In this document: positions 45,901 to 59,801 of the stretch, piece by piece
Numbering within the stretch: the stretch's first letter is position 1
Layout: each line of letters starts with the position of its first letter
From: Owenia fusiformis
Lineage: Eukaryota; Annelida; Polychaeta; Sabellida; Oweniidae
Assembly: GCA_903813345.2 (NCBI GenBank)
Contig: CAIIXF020000011.1
Coordinates: forward strand, 9,952,842-10,016,841
Length of the DNA stretch: 64,000 bases
Direction of reading: 5' to 3'
The notes under the pieces: model-generated
Database searches by the model: none
Told to the model about the DNA's origin: nothing
What the model saw: only the letters and a program-made list of their open reading frames with translations
Translations under genes and position numbers: made by a program

Positions 45901-48900
45901 TGGGTGTATTTAGCGTAGCCACCGCATGCATGCTCCTTAGGTTACCTCTATATACTCTGTAGAAGCACACCCAGTTTAGCTAGCGTAGCCCCTGAATGCA
46001 TGCTCCTAGGCTTACATCCAGACCGTGTGTAGTCGCGTAGACAGTGTAGCTAGCGTAGCCACCGCATGCATGCTCCAAAGGTTACCTCCAGACCCTCTGT
46101 AGCCGTGAAGCAAGTGTAGCTAGCGTAGATACTGCATGCATGCTCCTAAGGATACCTCAAGACCCTCTATAGCTGCGTAGCCACTGTAGCTAGCGTAGCC
46201 ACTGAATGCATGCTCCTACGCTTACTTCCAGAACCTGCGTATCTGCGTAGACAGTGTAGCTGGCGTAGCTACCGCATACATTCTCCTAAGGTTACCTCTA
46301 TACCCTCTGTAGCCGCGTAGCGGGTGTAGCTAGCGTAGCCACCGCATGCATGCTCCTTAGGTTACTTCTACTCTGTAGTAGCACTCCTAGTCAGCTAGCG
46401 AAGCTACTTGATGCATGCTTCTAGGCTTACATCCAGACCCTGCGTAGCCAGTGTTGCTAGCGTAGCCACCAAATGCCTGCTCTTAAGATTACCTCATGAA
46501 CTTCTAAAGCCGCGTAGCGAGTGTAGCTAGCGTTGCCACTGAATGCATGCTCCTAGGCTTACATCCAGATCCTGCGAAGCAACGTAGTCAGTGTAGCTAG
46601 AGTAGCCTCCGAATGCTTGCTCCTTGGTTTACCTCCAGCCGCGTAGCGAGTGTAGCAAACGAACCCATGGAATGCATGTCATAAGGATATCTCCAGACCC
46701 TCTGTAGTAGCGTAGCCAGTGTAGCTAGCGAATCCCCTGAATGCATGCTCCTAGGATAGCTTCCAGACCGTGTGTAGCTGCGTAGACAGTGTAGCTAGCG
46801 TAGCAACCGCATGCATGCTCCAAAGGTTACCTCTATACCCTCTGTAGCCGCGTAGCGGGTGTACCTAGCGTAGCCAGCGCATGCATGCTCCTTAGGTTAC
46901 CTCTATATACTCTGCAGTAGCACACCCAGTGTAGCTAGCGTAGCCACTGAATGCATGCTCCAGACCCTGCGTAGCAGCATAGTCAGTGTAGCTAGAGTAG
47001 CCTCCGAATGCCTGCACCTTGGTTTACCTCGAGAACCTCTGTAGCCGCATAGCGAGTGTAGAATACTAGCGTAGCCACGGCATGCATACTCTTTATGTTA
47101 CCTCTATACACTCTGCAGTAGTGTACCCAATGTAGCTAGCGTAGCCACTGAATGCATGCTCCTAGGCTTACATCGAGACCCAGTGTAGCCGCTTAGCCGA
47201 TTGCCTGCTCCTAAGCTTATCTCCAGAACATCTGTAGCAGCGTAGCGAGTGTAGCTAGCGAAGCCACCGAATGCATGCTCCTAAGGATTTTTCCAGACCC
47301 TCTGTAGATGCAAAGCTAGTGTAGCTACCTCTATACCCTCTGTAGTGGCGTAGCCAGTGTAGCTAGCGTATCCCCTGAATGCATGCTCCTAGGCTAACTT
47401 CCAGACCGTGTGTAGTCGCGTAGACAGTGTAGCTTGCGTAGCCACAGCATGCATGCTCCAAAGGTTACCTCCAGACCCTCTGTAGCCGTGAAGCAAGTGT
47501 AGCTAGCGTAGATACCGCATGCATGATCCTAAGGATACCTCAAGACCCTCTATAGCTGCGTAGCCACTGTAGCTAGCGTAGCCCCTGAATGCATGCTCCT
47601 ACGCTTACTTCCAGACCTTGTGTAGCTGCGTAGACAGTGTAGCTGGCGTATCTACCGCATACATTATCCTAATGTTACCTCTATACCCTCTGTAGCCGCG
47701 TAGCGGGTGTAGCTAGCGTAGCCACCGCATGCATGCTCCTAGGGTTACTTTTATATCCTCTGTAATTTGCGTAGCCAGTGTAGCTAGCGTAGCCAGTGTA
47801 GCTAGCGTAGCCATTGAATGCAAGCTCCTAGGCTTATTTCCAGACCCTGTGTAGCCGCGTAGACAGTGTAGCTAGCGTAGCTACCGCATACATTCTCCTT
47901 AGGTTACCTCTATACCCTCTGTAGCCGTGTAGTGGGTGTATTTAGCGTAGCCACCGCATGCATGCTCCTTAGGTTACCTCTATATACTCTGTAGAAGCAC
48001 ACCCAGTTTAGCTAGCGTAGCCCCTGAATGCATGCACCTAGGCTTACATCCAGACCCTGCATAGCGGCATAGTCAGTGTAGCTAGAGTAGCCTCCGAATG
48101 CCTGCACCTTAGTTTACCTCCAGAACCTCTGTAGCCGCATAGCGAGTGTAGCTAGCGAAGCCACCGAATGCATGCTCCTAAGCTTACCTCCAGAACCTCT
48201 GTAGCCGCGTAGCGAGTGTAGCTAGCGAAGCCACCGAATGCATGCTCCTAAGGATATCTCCAGACCCTCTGTAGATGCAAAGCCAGTGTAGCTACCTCTA
48301 TACCCTCTGTAGTGGCGTAGCCAGTGTAGCTAGCGTTTCCCCTGAATGCATGCTCCTAGGCTAACTTCCAGACCGTGTGTAGTCGCGTAGCCACTGTAGC
48401 TAGCGTAGCCACTGAATGCATGCTCCTACGCTTACTTCCAGACCCTGTGTAGTGTAGCTAGAGTAGCCTCGGAATGCTTGCTCATTGGTTTACCTCCAGC
48501 CGCGTAGCGAGTGTAGCAAACGAACCCATCGAATGCATGCTCCTAAGGATATCTCCAGACCCTCTGTAGCCGCGTAGCGGGTGTACCTATCGTAGCCACC
48601 GCATGTATGCTCCTTAGGTTACCTCTATATACTCTGTAGTAGCACACCCAGTGTAGCTAGCGTAGCCACTGAATGCATGCTCCTAGGCTTACATCCAGAC
48701 CCTGCGTAGCAGCATAGTCAGTGTAGCTAGAGTAGCCTCCGAATGCCTGCACCTTGGTTTACCTCGAGAACCTCTGTAGCCGCATATCGAGTGTAGGATA
48801 CTAGCGTAGCCACCGCATGCATACTCTTTATGTTACCTCTATACACTCTGCAGTAGTGTACCCAATGTAGCTAGCGTAGCCACTGAATGCATGCTCCTAG

Positions 48901-51600
48901 GCTTACATCCAGACCGAGTGTAGCCGCTTAGCCAGTGTGGCTAGCAAAGTCACCGATTGCCTGCTCCTAATCTTATCTCCAAAACATCTGTAGCAGCGTA
49001 GCGAGTGTAGCTAGTGAAGCCACCGAATGCATGCTCCTAAGGATATCTCTAGACCCTCTGTAGATGCAAAGCCAGTGTAGCTACCTCTATACCCTCTGTA
49101 GTGGCGTAGCCAATGTAGCTAGCGTATCCCCTGAATGCATGCTCCTAGGCTAACTTCCAGACCGTGTGTAGTCGCGTAGACAGTGTAGCTAGCGTAGCCA
49201 CCGCATGCATGCTCCAAAGGTTTCCTCCAGACCCTCTGTAGCCGTGAAGCAAGTGTAGCTAGCGTAGATACTGCATGCATGCTCCTAAGGATACCTCAAG
49301 ACCCTCTATAGCTGCATAGCCACTGTAGCTAGCGTAGCCACTGAATGCATGCTCCTACGCTTACTTCCAGACCCTGCGTATCTGCGTAGACAGTGTAGCT
49401 GGCGTAGCTACAGCATACATTCTCCTAAGGTTACCTCTATACCCTCTGTAGCCGCGTAGCGGGTGTAGCTAGCGTAGCCACCGCATGCATGCTCCTTAGG
49501 TTACCTCTATATACTCTGCAGTAGCACACCCAGTGTAGCTAGCGTAGCCACTGAATGCATGCTCCTAGGCTTACATCCAGACCCTGCGTAGCCAGTGTTG
49601 CTAGCGGAGCCACCAAATGCCTGCTCTTAAGATTACCTCATGAACTTCTAAAGCCGCGTAGCGAGTGTAGCTAGCGTTGCCACTGAATGCATGCTCCTAG
49701 GCTTACATCCAGATCCTGCGAAGCAACGTAGTCAGTGTAGCTAGAGTAGCCTCCGAATGCTTGCTCCTTTGTTAACCTCCAGCTGCGTAGCGAGTGTAGC
49801 AAACGAACCCATGGAATGCATGCTCCTAAGGATATCTCCAGACCCCCTGTAGTAGCGTAGCCAGTGTAGCTAGCGAATCCCCTGAATGCATGCTCCTAGG
49901 ATAGCTTCCAGACCGTGTGTAGCCGCGTAGACAGTGTAGCTAGCGTAGCAACCGCATGCATGCTCCAAAGGTTACCTCTATACCCTCTGTAGCCGCGTAG
50001 CGGGTGTACCTAGCGTAGCCAGCGCATGCATGCTCCTTAGGTTACCTCTATATACTCTGCAGTAGCACACCCAGTGTAGCTAGCGTAGCCACTGAATGCA
50101 TGCTCCTAGGCTTACATCCAGACCCTGCGTAGCAGCATAGTCAGTGTAGCAAGAGTAGCCTCCGAATGCCTGCACCTTGGTTTACCTCGAGAACCTCTGT
50201 AGCCGCATAGCGAGTGTAGAATACTAGCGTAGCCACGGCATGCATACTCTTTATGTTACCTCTATACACTCTGCAGTAGTGTACCCAATGTAGCTAGCGT
50301 AGCCACTGAATGCATGCTCCTAGGCTTACATCGAGACCCAGTGTAGCCGCTTAGCCGATTGCCTGCTCCTAAGCTTATCTCCAGAACATCTGTAGCAGCG
50401 TATCAAGTGTAGCTAGCGAAGCCACCGAATGCATGCTCCTAAGGATTTTCCAGACCCTCTGTAGATGCAAAGCTAGTGTAGCTACCTCTATACCCTCTGT
50501 AGTGGCGTAGCCAGTGTAGCTAGCGTATCCCCTGAATGCATGCTCCTAGGCTAACTTCCAGACCGTGTGTAGTCGCGTAGACAGTGTAGCTAGCGTAGCC
50601 ACAGCATGCATGCTCCAAAGGTTACCTCCAGACCCTCTGTAGCCGTGAAGCAAGTGTAGCTAGCGTAGATACCGCATGCATGATCCTAAGGATACCTCAA
50701 GACCCTCTATAGCTGCGTAGCCACTGTAGCTAGCGTAGCCCCTGAATGCATGCTCCTACGCTTACTTCCAGACCTTGTGTAGCTGCGTAGACAGTGTAGC
50801 TGGCGTATCTACCGCATACATTATCCTAATGTTACCTCTATACCCTCTGTAGCCGCGTAGCGGGTGTAGCTAGCGTAGCCACCGCATGCATGCTCCTAGG
50901 GTTACTTTTATATCCTCTGTAATTTGCGTAGCCAGTGTAGCTAGCGTAGCCAGTGTTGCTAGCGTAGCCACTGAATGCAAGCTCCTAGGCTTATTTCAAG
51001 ACCCTGTGTAGCCGCGTAGACAGTGTAGCTAGCGTAGCTACCGCATACATTCTCCTTAGGTTACCTCTATACCCTCTGTAGCCGTGTAGTGGGTGTATTT
51101 AGCGTAGCCACCGCATGCATGCTCCTTAGGTTACCTCTATATACTCTGTAGAAGCACACCCAGTTTAGCTAGCGTAGCCCCTGAATGCATGCTCCTAGGC
51201 TTACATCCAGACCGTGTGTAGTCGCGTAGACAGTGTAGCTAGCGTAGCCACCGCATGCATGCTCCAAAGGTTACCTCCAGACCCTCTGTAGCCGTGAAGC
51301 AAGTGTAGCTAGCGTAGATACTGCATGCATGCTCCTAAGGATACCTCAAGACCCTCTATAGCTGCGTAGCCACTGTAGCTAGCGTAGCCACTGAATGCAT
51401 GCTCCTACGCTTACTTCCAGAACCTGCGTATCTGCGTAGACAGTGTAGCTGGCGTAGCTACCGCATACATTCTCCTAAGGTTACCTCTATACCCTCTGTA
51501 GCCGCGTAGCGGGTGTATCTAGCGTAGCCACCGCATGCATGCTCCTTAGGTTACTTCTACTCTGTAGTAGCACTCCTAGTCAGCTAGCGAAGCTACTTAA
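39990..51600 (+). repeat. 8.3-kb higher-order repeat, copy 2, expanded to 11.6 kb
   Basis: Landmark spacings are ~1,187, ~1,925, ~1,385, ~1,925 and ~5,188 bp, so it equals copy 1 plus a 3.3-kb internal duplication. The GGAATGCATGTCATAAGG mark occurs twice (about 43,370 and 46,674). The first half shares CTTAAGTTACC (41,660) and TTCTTGGCTTAC (43,110) with copy 3. The second half matches copy 1 at the same positions. Confidence 0.8.
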
Positions 51601-54600
51601 TGCATGCTTCTAGGCTTACATCCAGACCCTGCGTAGCCAGTGTTGCTAGCGTAGCCACCAAATGCCTGCTCTTAAGATTACCTCATGAACTTCTAAAGCC
51701 GCGTAGCGAGTGTAGCTAGCGTTGCCACTGAATGCATGCTCCTAGGCTTACATCCAGATCCTGCGAAGCAACGTAGTCAGTGTAGCTAGAGTAGCCTCCG
51801 AATGCTTGCTCCTTGGTTTACCTCCAGCCGCGTAGCGAGTGTAGCAAACGAACCCATGGAATGCATGCTCCTAAGGATATCTCCAGACCCTCTGTAGTAG
51901 CGTAGCCAGTGTAGCTAGCGAATCCCCTGAATGCATGCTCCTAGGATAGCTTCCAGACCGTGTGTAGCTGCGTAGACAGTGTAGCTAGCGTAGCAACCGC
52001 ATGCATGCTCCAAAGGTTACCTCTATAACCTCTGTAGCCGCATAGCGAGTGTAGAATACTAGCGTAGCCACGGCATGCATACTCTTTATGTTACCTCTAT
52101 ACACTCTGCAGTAGTGTACCCAATGTAGCTAGCGTAGCCACTGAATGCATGCTCCTAGGCTTACATCGAGACCCAGTGTAGCCGCTTAGCCGATTGCCTG
52201 CTCCTAAGCTTATCTCCAGAACATCTGTAGCAGCGTAGCGAGTGTAGCTAGCGAAGCCACCGAATGCATGCTCCTAAGGATTTTTCCAGACCCTCTGTAG
52301 ATGCAAAGCTAGTGTAGCTACCTCTATACCCTCTGTAGTGGCGTAGCCAGTGTAGCTAGCGTATCCCCTGAATGCATGCTCCTAGGCTAACTTCCAGACC
52401 GTGTGTAGTCGCGTAGACAGTGTAGCTAGCGTAGCCACCGCATGCATGCTCCAAAGGTTACCTCCAGACCCTCTGTAGCCGTGAAGCAAGTGTAGCTAGC
52501 GTAGATACTGCATGCATGCTCCTAAGGATACCTCAAGACCCTCTATAGCTGCGTAGCCACTGTAGCTAGCGTAGCCACTGAATGCATGCTCCTACGCTTA
52601 CTTCCAGACCCTGCGTATCTGCGTAGACAGTGTAGCTGGCGTAGCTACCACATACATTCTCCTAAGGTTACCTCTATACCCTCTGTAGCCGTGTAGCGGG
52701 TGTAGCTAGCGTAGCCACCGCATGCATGCTCCTTAGGTTACTTCTACTCTGTAGTAGCACTCCTAGTCAGCTAGCGAAGCTACTTAATGCATGCTTCTAG
52801 GCTTACATCCAGACCCTGCGTAGCCAGTGTTGCTAGCGTAGCCACCAAATGCCTGCTCTTAAGATTACCTCATGAACTTCTAAAGCCGCGTAGCGAGTGT
52901 AGCTAGCGTTGCCACTGAATGCATGCTCCTAGGCTTACATCCAGATCCTGCGAAGCAACGTAGTCAGTGTAGCTAGAGTAGCCTCCGAATGCTTGCTCCT
53001 TGGTTTACCTCCAGCCGCGTAGCGAGTGTAGCAAACGAACCCATGGAATGCATGCTCCTAAGGATATCTCCAGACCCTCTGTAGTAGCGTAGCCAGTGTA
53101 GCTAGTGAATCCCCTGAATGCATGCTCCTAGGATAGCTTCCAGACCGTGTGTAGCTGCGTAGACAGTGTAGCTAGCGTAGCAACCGCATGCATGCTCCAA
53201 AGGTTACCTCTATACCCTCTGTAGCCGCGTAGCGGGTGTACCTAGCGTAGCCAGCGCATGCATGCTCCTTAAGTTACCTCTATATACTCTGCAGTAGCAC
53301 ACCCAGTGTAGCTAGCGTAGCCACTGAATGCATGCTCCAGACCCTGAGTAGCAGCATAGTCAGTGTAGCTAGAGTAGCCTCCGAATGCCTGCACCTTGGT
53401 TTACCTCGAGAACCTCTGTAGCCGCATAGCGAGTGTAAAATACTAGCGTAGCCACGGCATGCATACTCTTTATGCTACCTCTATACACTCTGCAGTAGTG
53501 TACCCAATGTAGCTAGCGTAGCCACTGAATGCATGCTCCTAGGCTTACATCGAGACCCAGTGTAGCCGCTTAGCCGATTGCCTGCTTCTAAGCTTATCTC
53601 AAGAACATCTGTAGTGGCGTAGCCAGTGTAGCTAGCGTATCCCCTGAATGCATGCTCCTAGGCTAACTTCCAGACCGTGTGTAGTCGCGTAGACAGTGTA
53701 GCTAGCGTAGCCACAGCATGCATGCTCCAAAGGTTACCTACAGACCCTCTGTAGCCGTGAAGCAAGTGTAGCTAGCGTAGATACCGCATGCATGATCCTA
53801 AGGATACCTCAAGACCCTCTATAGCTGCGTAGCCACTGTAGCTAGCGTAGCCCCTGAATGCATGCTCCTACGCTTACTTCCAGACCTTGTGTAGCTGCGT
53901 AGACAGTGTAGCTGGCGTATCTACCGCATACATTATCCTAATGTTACCTCTATACCCTCTGTAGCCGCGTAGCGGGTGTAGCTAGCGTAGCCACCGCATG
54001 CATGCTCCTAGGGTTACTTTTATATCCTCTGTAATTTGCGTAGCCAGTGTAGCTAGCGTAGCCAGTGTTGCTAGCGTAGCCACTGAATGCAAGCTCCTAG
54101 GCTTATTTCAAGACCCTGTGTAGCCGCGTAGACAGTGTAGCTAGCGTAGCTACCGCATACATTCTCCTTAGGTTACCTCTATACCCTCTGTAGCCGTGTA
54201 GTGGGTGTATTTAGCGTAGCCACCGCATGCATGCTCCTTAGGTTACCTCTATATACTCTGTAGAAGCACACCCAGTTTAGCTAGCGTAGCCCCTGAATGC
54301 ATGCTCCTAGGCTTACATCCAGACCGTGTGGAGTCGCGTAGACAGTGTAGCTAGCGTAGCCACCGCATGCATGCTCCAAAGGTTACCTCCAGACCCTCTG
54401 TAGCCGTGAAGCAAGTGTAGCTAGCGTAGATACTGCATGCATGCTCCTAAGGATACCTCAAGACCCTCTATAGCTGCGTAGCCACTGTAGCTAGCGTAGC
54501 CACTGAATGCATGCTCCTACGCTTACTTCCAGAACCTGCGTATCTGCGTAGACAGTGTAGCTGGCGTAGCTACCGCATACATTCTCCTAAGGTTACCTCT

Positions 54601-57600
54601 ATACCCTCTGTAGCCGCGTAGCGGGTGTAGCTAGCGTAGCCACCGCATGCATGCTCCTTAGGTTACTTCTACTCTGTAGTAGCACTCCTAGTCAGCTAGC
54701 GAAGCTACTTGATGCATGCTTCTTGGCTTACATCCAGACCCTGCGTAGCCAGTGTTGCTAGCGTAGCCACCAAATGCCTGCTCTTAAGATTACCTCATGA
54801 ACTTCTAAAGCCGCGTAGCGAGTGTAGCTAGCGTTGCCACTGAATGCATGCTCCTAGGCTTACATCCAGATCCTGCGAAGCAACGTAGTCAGTGTAGCTA
54901 GAGTAGCCTCCGAATGCTTGCTCCTTGGTTTACCTCCAGCCGCGTAGCGAGTGTAGCAAACGAACCCATGGAATGCATGTCATAAGGATATCTCCAGACC
55001 CTCTGTAGTAGCGTAGCCAGTGTAGCTAGCGAATCCCCTGAATGCATGCTCCTAGGATAGCTTCCAGACCGTGTGTAGCTGCGTAGACAGTGTAGCTAGC
55101 GTAGCAACCGCATGCATGCTCCAAAGGTTACCTCTATACCCTCTGTAGCCGCGTAGCGGGTGTACCTAGCGTAGCCAGCGCATGCATGCTCCTTAGGTTA
55201 CCTCTATATACTCTGCAGTAGCACACCCAGTGTAGCTAGCGTAGCCACTGAATGCATGCTCCAGACCCTGCGTAGCAGCATAGTCAGTGTAGCTAGAGTA
55301 GCCTCCGAATGCCTGCACCTTGGTTTACCTCGAGAACCTCTGTAGCCGCATAGCGAGTGTAGAATACTAGCGTAGCCACGGCATGCATACTCTTTATGTT
55401 ACCTCTATACACTCTGCAGTAGTGTACCCAATGTAGCTAGCGTAGCCACTGAATGCATGCTCCTAGGCTTACATCGAGACCCAGTGTAGCCGCTTAGCCG
55501 ATTGCCTGCTCCTAAGCTTATCTCCAGAACATCTGTAGCAGCGTAGCGAGTGTAGCTAGCGAAGCCACCGAATGCATGCTCCTAAGGATTTTTCCAGACC
55601 CTCTGTAGATGCAAAGCTAGTGTAGCTACCTCTATACCCTCTGTAGTGGCGTAGCCAGTGTAGCTAGCGTATCCCCTGAATGCATGCTCCTAGGCTAACT
55701 TCCAGACCGTGTGTAGTCGCGTAGACAGTGTAGCTTGCGTAGCCACAGCATGCATGCTCCAAAGGTTACCTCCAGACCCTCTGTAGCCGTGAAGCAAGTG
55801 TAGCTAGCGTAGATACCGCATGCATGATCCTAAGGATACCTCAAGACCCTCTATAGCTGCGTAGCCACTGTAGCTAGCGTAGCCCCTGAATGCATGCTCC
55901 TACGCTTACTTCCAGACCTTGTGTAGCTGCGTAGACAGTGTAGCTGGCGTATCTACCGCATACATTATCCTAATGTTACCTCTATACCCTCTGTAGCCGC
56001 GTAGCGGGTGTAGCTAGCGTAGCCACCGCATGCATGCTCCTAGGGTTACTTTTATATCCTCTGTAATTTGCGTAGCCAGTGTAGCTAGCGTAGCCAGTGT
56101 AGCTAGCGTAGCCATTGAATGCAAGCTCCTAGGCTTATTTCCAGACCCTGTGTAGCCGCGTAGACAGTGTAGCTAGCGTAGCTACCGCATACATTCTCCT
56201 TAGGTTACCTCTATACCCTCTGTAGCCGTGTAGTGGGTGTATTTAGCGTAGCCACCGCATGCATGCTCCTTAGGTTACCTCTATATACTCTGTAGAAGCA
56301 CACCCAGTTTAGCTAGCGTAGCCCCTGAATGCATGCACCTAGGCTTACATCCAGACCCTGCATAGCGGCATAGTCAGTGTAGCTAGAGTAGCCTCCGAAT
56401 GCCTGCACCTTAGTTTACCTCCAGAACCTCTGTAGCCGCATAGCGAGTGTAGCTAGCGAAGCCACCGAATGCATGCTCCTAAGCTTACCTCCAGAACCTC
56501 TGTAGCCGCGTAGCGAGTGTAGCTAGCGAAGCCACCGAATGCATGCTCCTAAGGATATCTCCAGACCCTCTGTAGATGCAAAGCCAGTGTAGCTACCTCT
56601 ATACCCTCTGTAGTGGCGTAGCCAGTGTAGCTAGCGTTTCCCCTGAATGCATGCTCCTAGGCTAACTTCCAGACCGTGTGTAGTCGCGTAGCCACTGTAG
56701 CTAGCGTAGCCACTGAATGCATGCTCCTACGCTTACTTCCAGACCCTGTGTAGTGTAGCTAGAGTAGCCTCGGAATGCTTGCTTATTGGTTTACCTCCAG
56801 CCGCGTAGCGAGTGTAGCAAACGAACCCATCGAATGCATGCTCCTAAGGATATCTCCAGACCCTCTGTAGCCGCGTAGCGGGTGTACCTATCGTAGCCAC
56901 CGCATGTATGCTCCTTAGGTTACCTCTATATACTCTGTAGTAGCACACCCAGTGTAGCTAGCGTAGCCACTGAATGCATGCTCCTAGGCTTACATCCAGA
57001 CCCTGCGTAGCAGCATAGTCAGTGTAGCTAGAGTAGCCTCCGAATGCCTGCACCTTGGTTTACCTCGAGAACCTCTGTAGCCGCATAGCGAGTGTAGGAT
57101 ACTAGCGTAGCCACCGCATGCATACTCTTTATGTTACCTCTATACACTCTGCAGTAGTGTACCCAATGTAGCTAGCGTAGCCACTGAATGCATGCTCCTA
57201 GGCTTACATCCAGACCGAGTGTAGCCGCTTAGCCAGTGTGGCTAGCAAAGTCACCGATTGCCTGCTCCTAATCTTATCTCCAAAACATCTGTAGCAGCGT
57301 AGCGAGTGTAGCTAGTGAAGCCACCGAATGCATGCTCCTAAGGATATCTCTAGACCCTCTGTAGATGCAAAGCCAGTGTAGCTACCTCTATACCCTCTGT
57401 AGTGGCGTAGCCAATGTAGCTAGCGTATCCCCTGAATGCATGCTCCTAGGCTAACTTCCAGACCGTGTGTAGTCGCGTAGACAGTGTAGCTAGCGTAGCC
57501 ACCGCATGCATGCTCCAAAGGTTTCCTCCAGACCCTCTGTAGCCGTGAAGCAAGTGTAGCTAGCGTAGATACTGCATGCATGCTCCTAAGGATACCTCAA

Positions 57601-58680
57601 GACCCTCTATAGCTGCATAGCCACTGTAGCTAGCGTAGCCACTGAATGCATGCTCCTACGCTTACTTCCAGACCCTGCGTATCTGCGTAGACAGTGTAGC
57701 TGGCGTAGCTACAGCATACATTCTCCTAAGGTTACCTCTATACCCTCTGTAGCCGCGTAGCGGGTGTAGCTAGCGTAGCCACCGCATGCATGCTCCTTAG
57801 GTTACCTCTATATACTCTGCAGTAGCACACCCAGTGTAGCTAGCGTAGCCACTGAATGCATGCTCCTAGGCTTACATCCAGACCCTGCGTAGCCAGTGTT
57901 GCTAGCGGAGCCACCAAATGCCTGCTCTTAAGATTACCTCATGAACTTCTAAAGCCGCGTAGCGAGTGTAGCTAGCGTTGCCACTGAATGCATGCTCCTA
58001 GGCTTACATCCAGATCCTGCGAAGCAACGTAGTCAGTGTAGCTAGAGTAGCCTCCGAATGCTTGCTCCTTTGTTAACCTCCAGCTGCGTAGCGAGTGTAG
58101 CAAACGAACCCATGGAATGCATGCTCCTAAGGATATCTCCAGACCCCCTGTAGTAGCGTAGCCAGTGTAGCTAGCGAATCCCCTGAATGCATGCTCCTAG
58201 GATAGCTTCCAGACCGTGTGTAGCCGCGTAGACAGTGTAGCTAGCGTAGCAACCGCATGCATGCTCCAAAGGTTACCTCTATACCCTCTGTAGCCGCGTA
58301 GCGGGTGTACCTAGCGTAGCCAGCGCATGCATGCTCCTTAGGTTACCTCTATATACTCTGCAGTAGCACACCCAGTGTAGCTAGCGTAGCCACTGAATGC
58401 ATGCTCCTAGGCTTACATCCAGACCCTGCGTAGCAGCATAGTCAGTGTAGCAAGAGTAGCCTCCGAATGCCTGCACCTTGGTTTACCTCGAGAACCTCTG
58501 TAGCCGCATAGCGAGTGTAGAATACTAGCGTAGCCACGGCATGCATACTCTTTATGTTACCTCTATACACTCTGCAGTAGTGTACCCAATGTAGCTAGCG
58601 TAGCCACTGAATGCATGCTCCTAGGCTTACATCGAGACCCAGTGTAGCCGCTTAGCCGATTGCCTGCTCCTAAGCTTATC
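51600..58680 (+). repeat. 8.3-kb higher-order repeat, copy 3 (partial)
   Basis: It follows copies 1 and 2 through ~1,187 and ~1,925-bp intervals and most of the 5.19-kb one, then departs from the pattern near 58,680-58,790, where CTACCTCTGTAGTGG lacks ~12 bp present elsewhere. Sites shared with copy 2 but not copy 1 include CCTTAAGTTACC (53,274) and TTCTTGGCTTAC (54,720). Confidence 0.75.
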
Positions 58681-59540
58681 TCCAGAACATCTGTAGCAGC
58701 GTAGCGAGTGTAGCTAGCGAAGCCACCGAATGCATGCTCCTAAGGATTTTTCCAGACCCTCTGTAGATGCAAAGCTAGTGTAGCTACCTCTGTAGTGGCG
58801 TAGCCAGTGTAGCTAGCGTATCCCCTGAATGCATGCTCCTAGGCTAACTTCCAGACCGTGTGTAGTCGCGTAGACAGTGTAGCTAGCGTAGCCACAGCAT
58901 GCATGCTCCAAAGGTTACCTCCAGACCCTCTGTAGCCGTGAAGCAAGTGTAGCTAGCGTAGATACCGCATGCATGATCCTAAGGATACCTCAAGACCCTC
59001 TATAGCTGCGTAGCCAGTGTAGCTAGCGTACCCCCTGAATGCATGCTCCTAGGCTAACTTCCAGACCGTGTGTAGTCGCATAGTCACTGTAGCTAGCGTA
59101 GCCACTGAATGCATGCTCCTACGCTTACTTCCAGACCCTGTGTAGTGTAGCTAGAGTAGCCTCGGAATGCTTGCTCCTTGGTTTACCTCCAGCCGCGTAG
59201 CGAGTGTAGCAAACGAACCCATCGAATGCTTGCTCCTAAGGATATCTCCAGACCCTCTGTAGCCGCGTAGCGGGTGTACCTAGCGTAGCCACCGCATGCA
59301 TGCTCCTTAGGTTACCTCTATATACTCTGTAGTAGCACACACAGTGTAGCTAGAGTAGCCTCCGAATGCCTGCACCTTGGTTTACCTCGAGAACCTCTGT
59401 AGCCGCATAGCGAGTGTAGGATACTAGCGTAGCCACCGCATGCATACTCTTTATGTTACCTTTATACACTCTGCAGTAGTGTACCCAATGTAGCTAGCGT
59501 AGCCACTGAATGCATGCACCTAGGCTTACATCCAGACCGA

Positions 59541-59801
59541 GTGTAGCCGCTTAGCCAGTGTGGCTAGCAAAGTCACCGATTGCCTGCTCCTAAGCTTATC
59601 TCCAGTACATCTGTAGCAGCGTAGCGAGTGTAGCCGCTTAGCCAGTGTGGCTAGCAAAGTCACCGATTGCCTGCTCCTAAGCTTATCTCCAGAACATCTG
59701 TAGCAGCGTAGCGAGTGTAGCCGCTTAGCCAGTGTGGCTAGCAAAGTCACCGATTGCCTGCTCCTAAGCTTATCTCCAGAACATCTGTAGCAGCGTAGCG
59801 A
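59541..59801 (+). repeat. 87-bp triplication inside the satellite
   Basis: GTGTAGCCGCTTAGCCAGTG recurs at 59,541, 59,628 and 59,715, giving three near-identical 87-bp units (one monomer plus 17 bp). The unit length is a multiple of three, so one reverse frame stays open for 74 codons. This is a product of the repeat and not a gene. The off-register length suggests slippage or unequal exchange between GTGTAGC words. Confidence 0.85.

Noticed and set aside
59526-59750. 74-codon minus-strand frame with a repeated peptide
   Set aside because: It exists only because the local triplication has an 87-bp period, a multiple of three; the surrounding satellite has no such frame.
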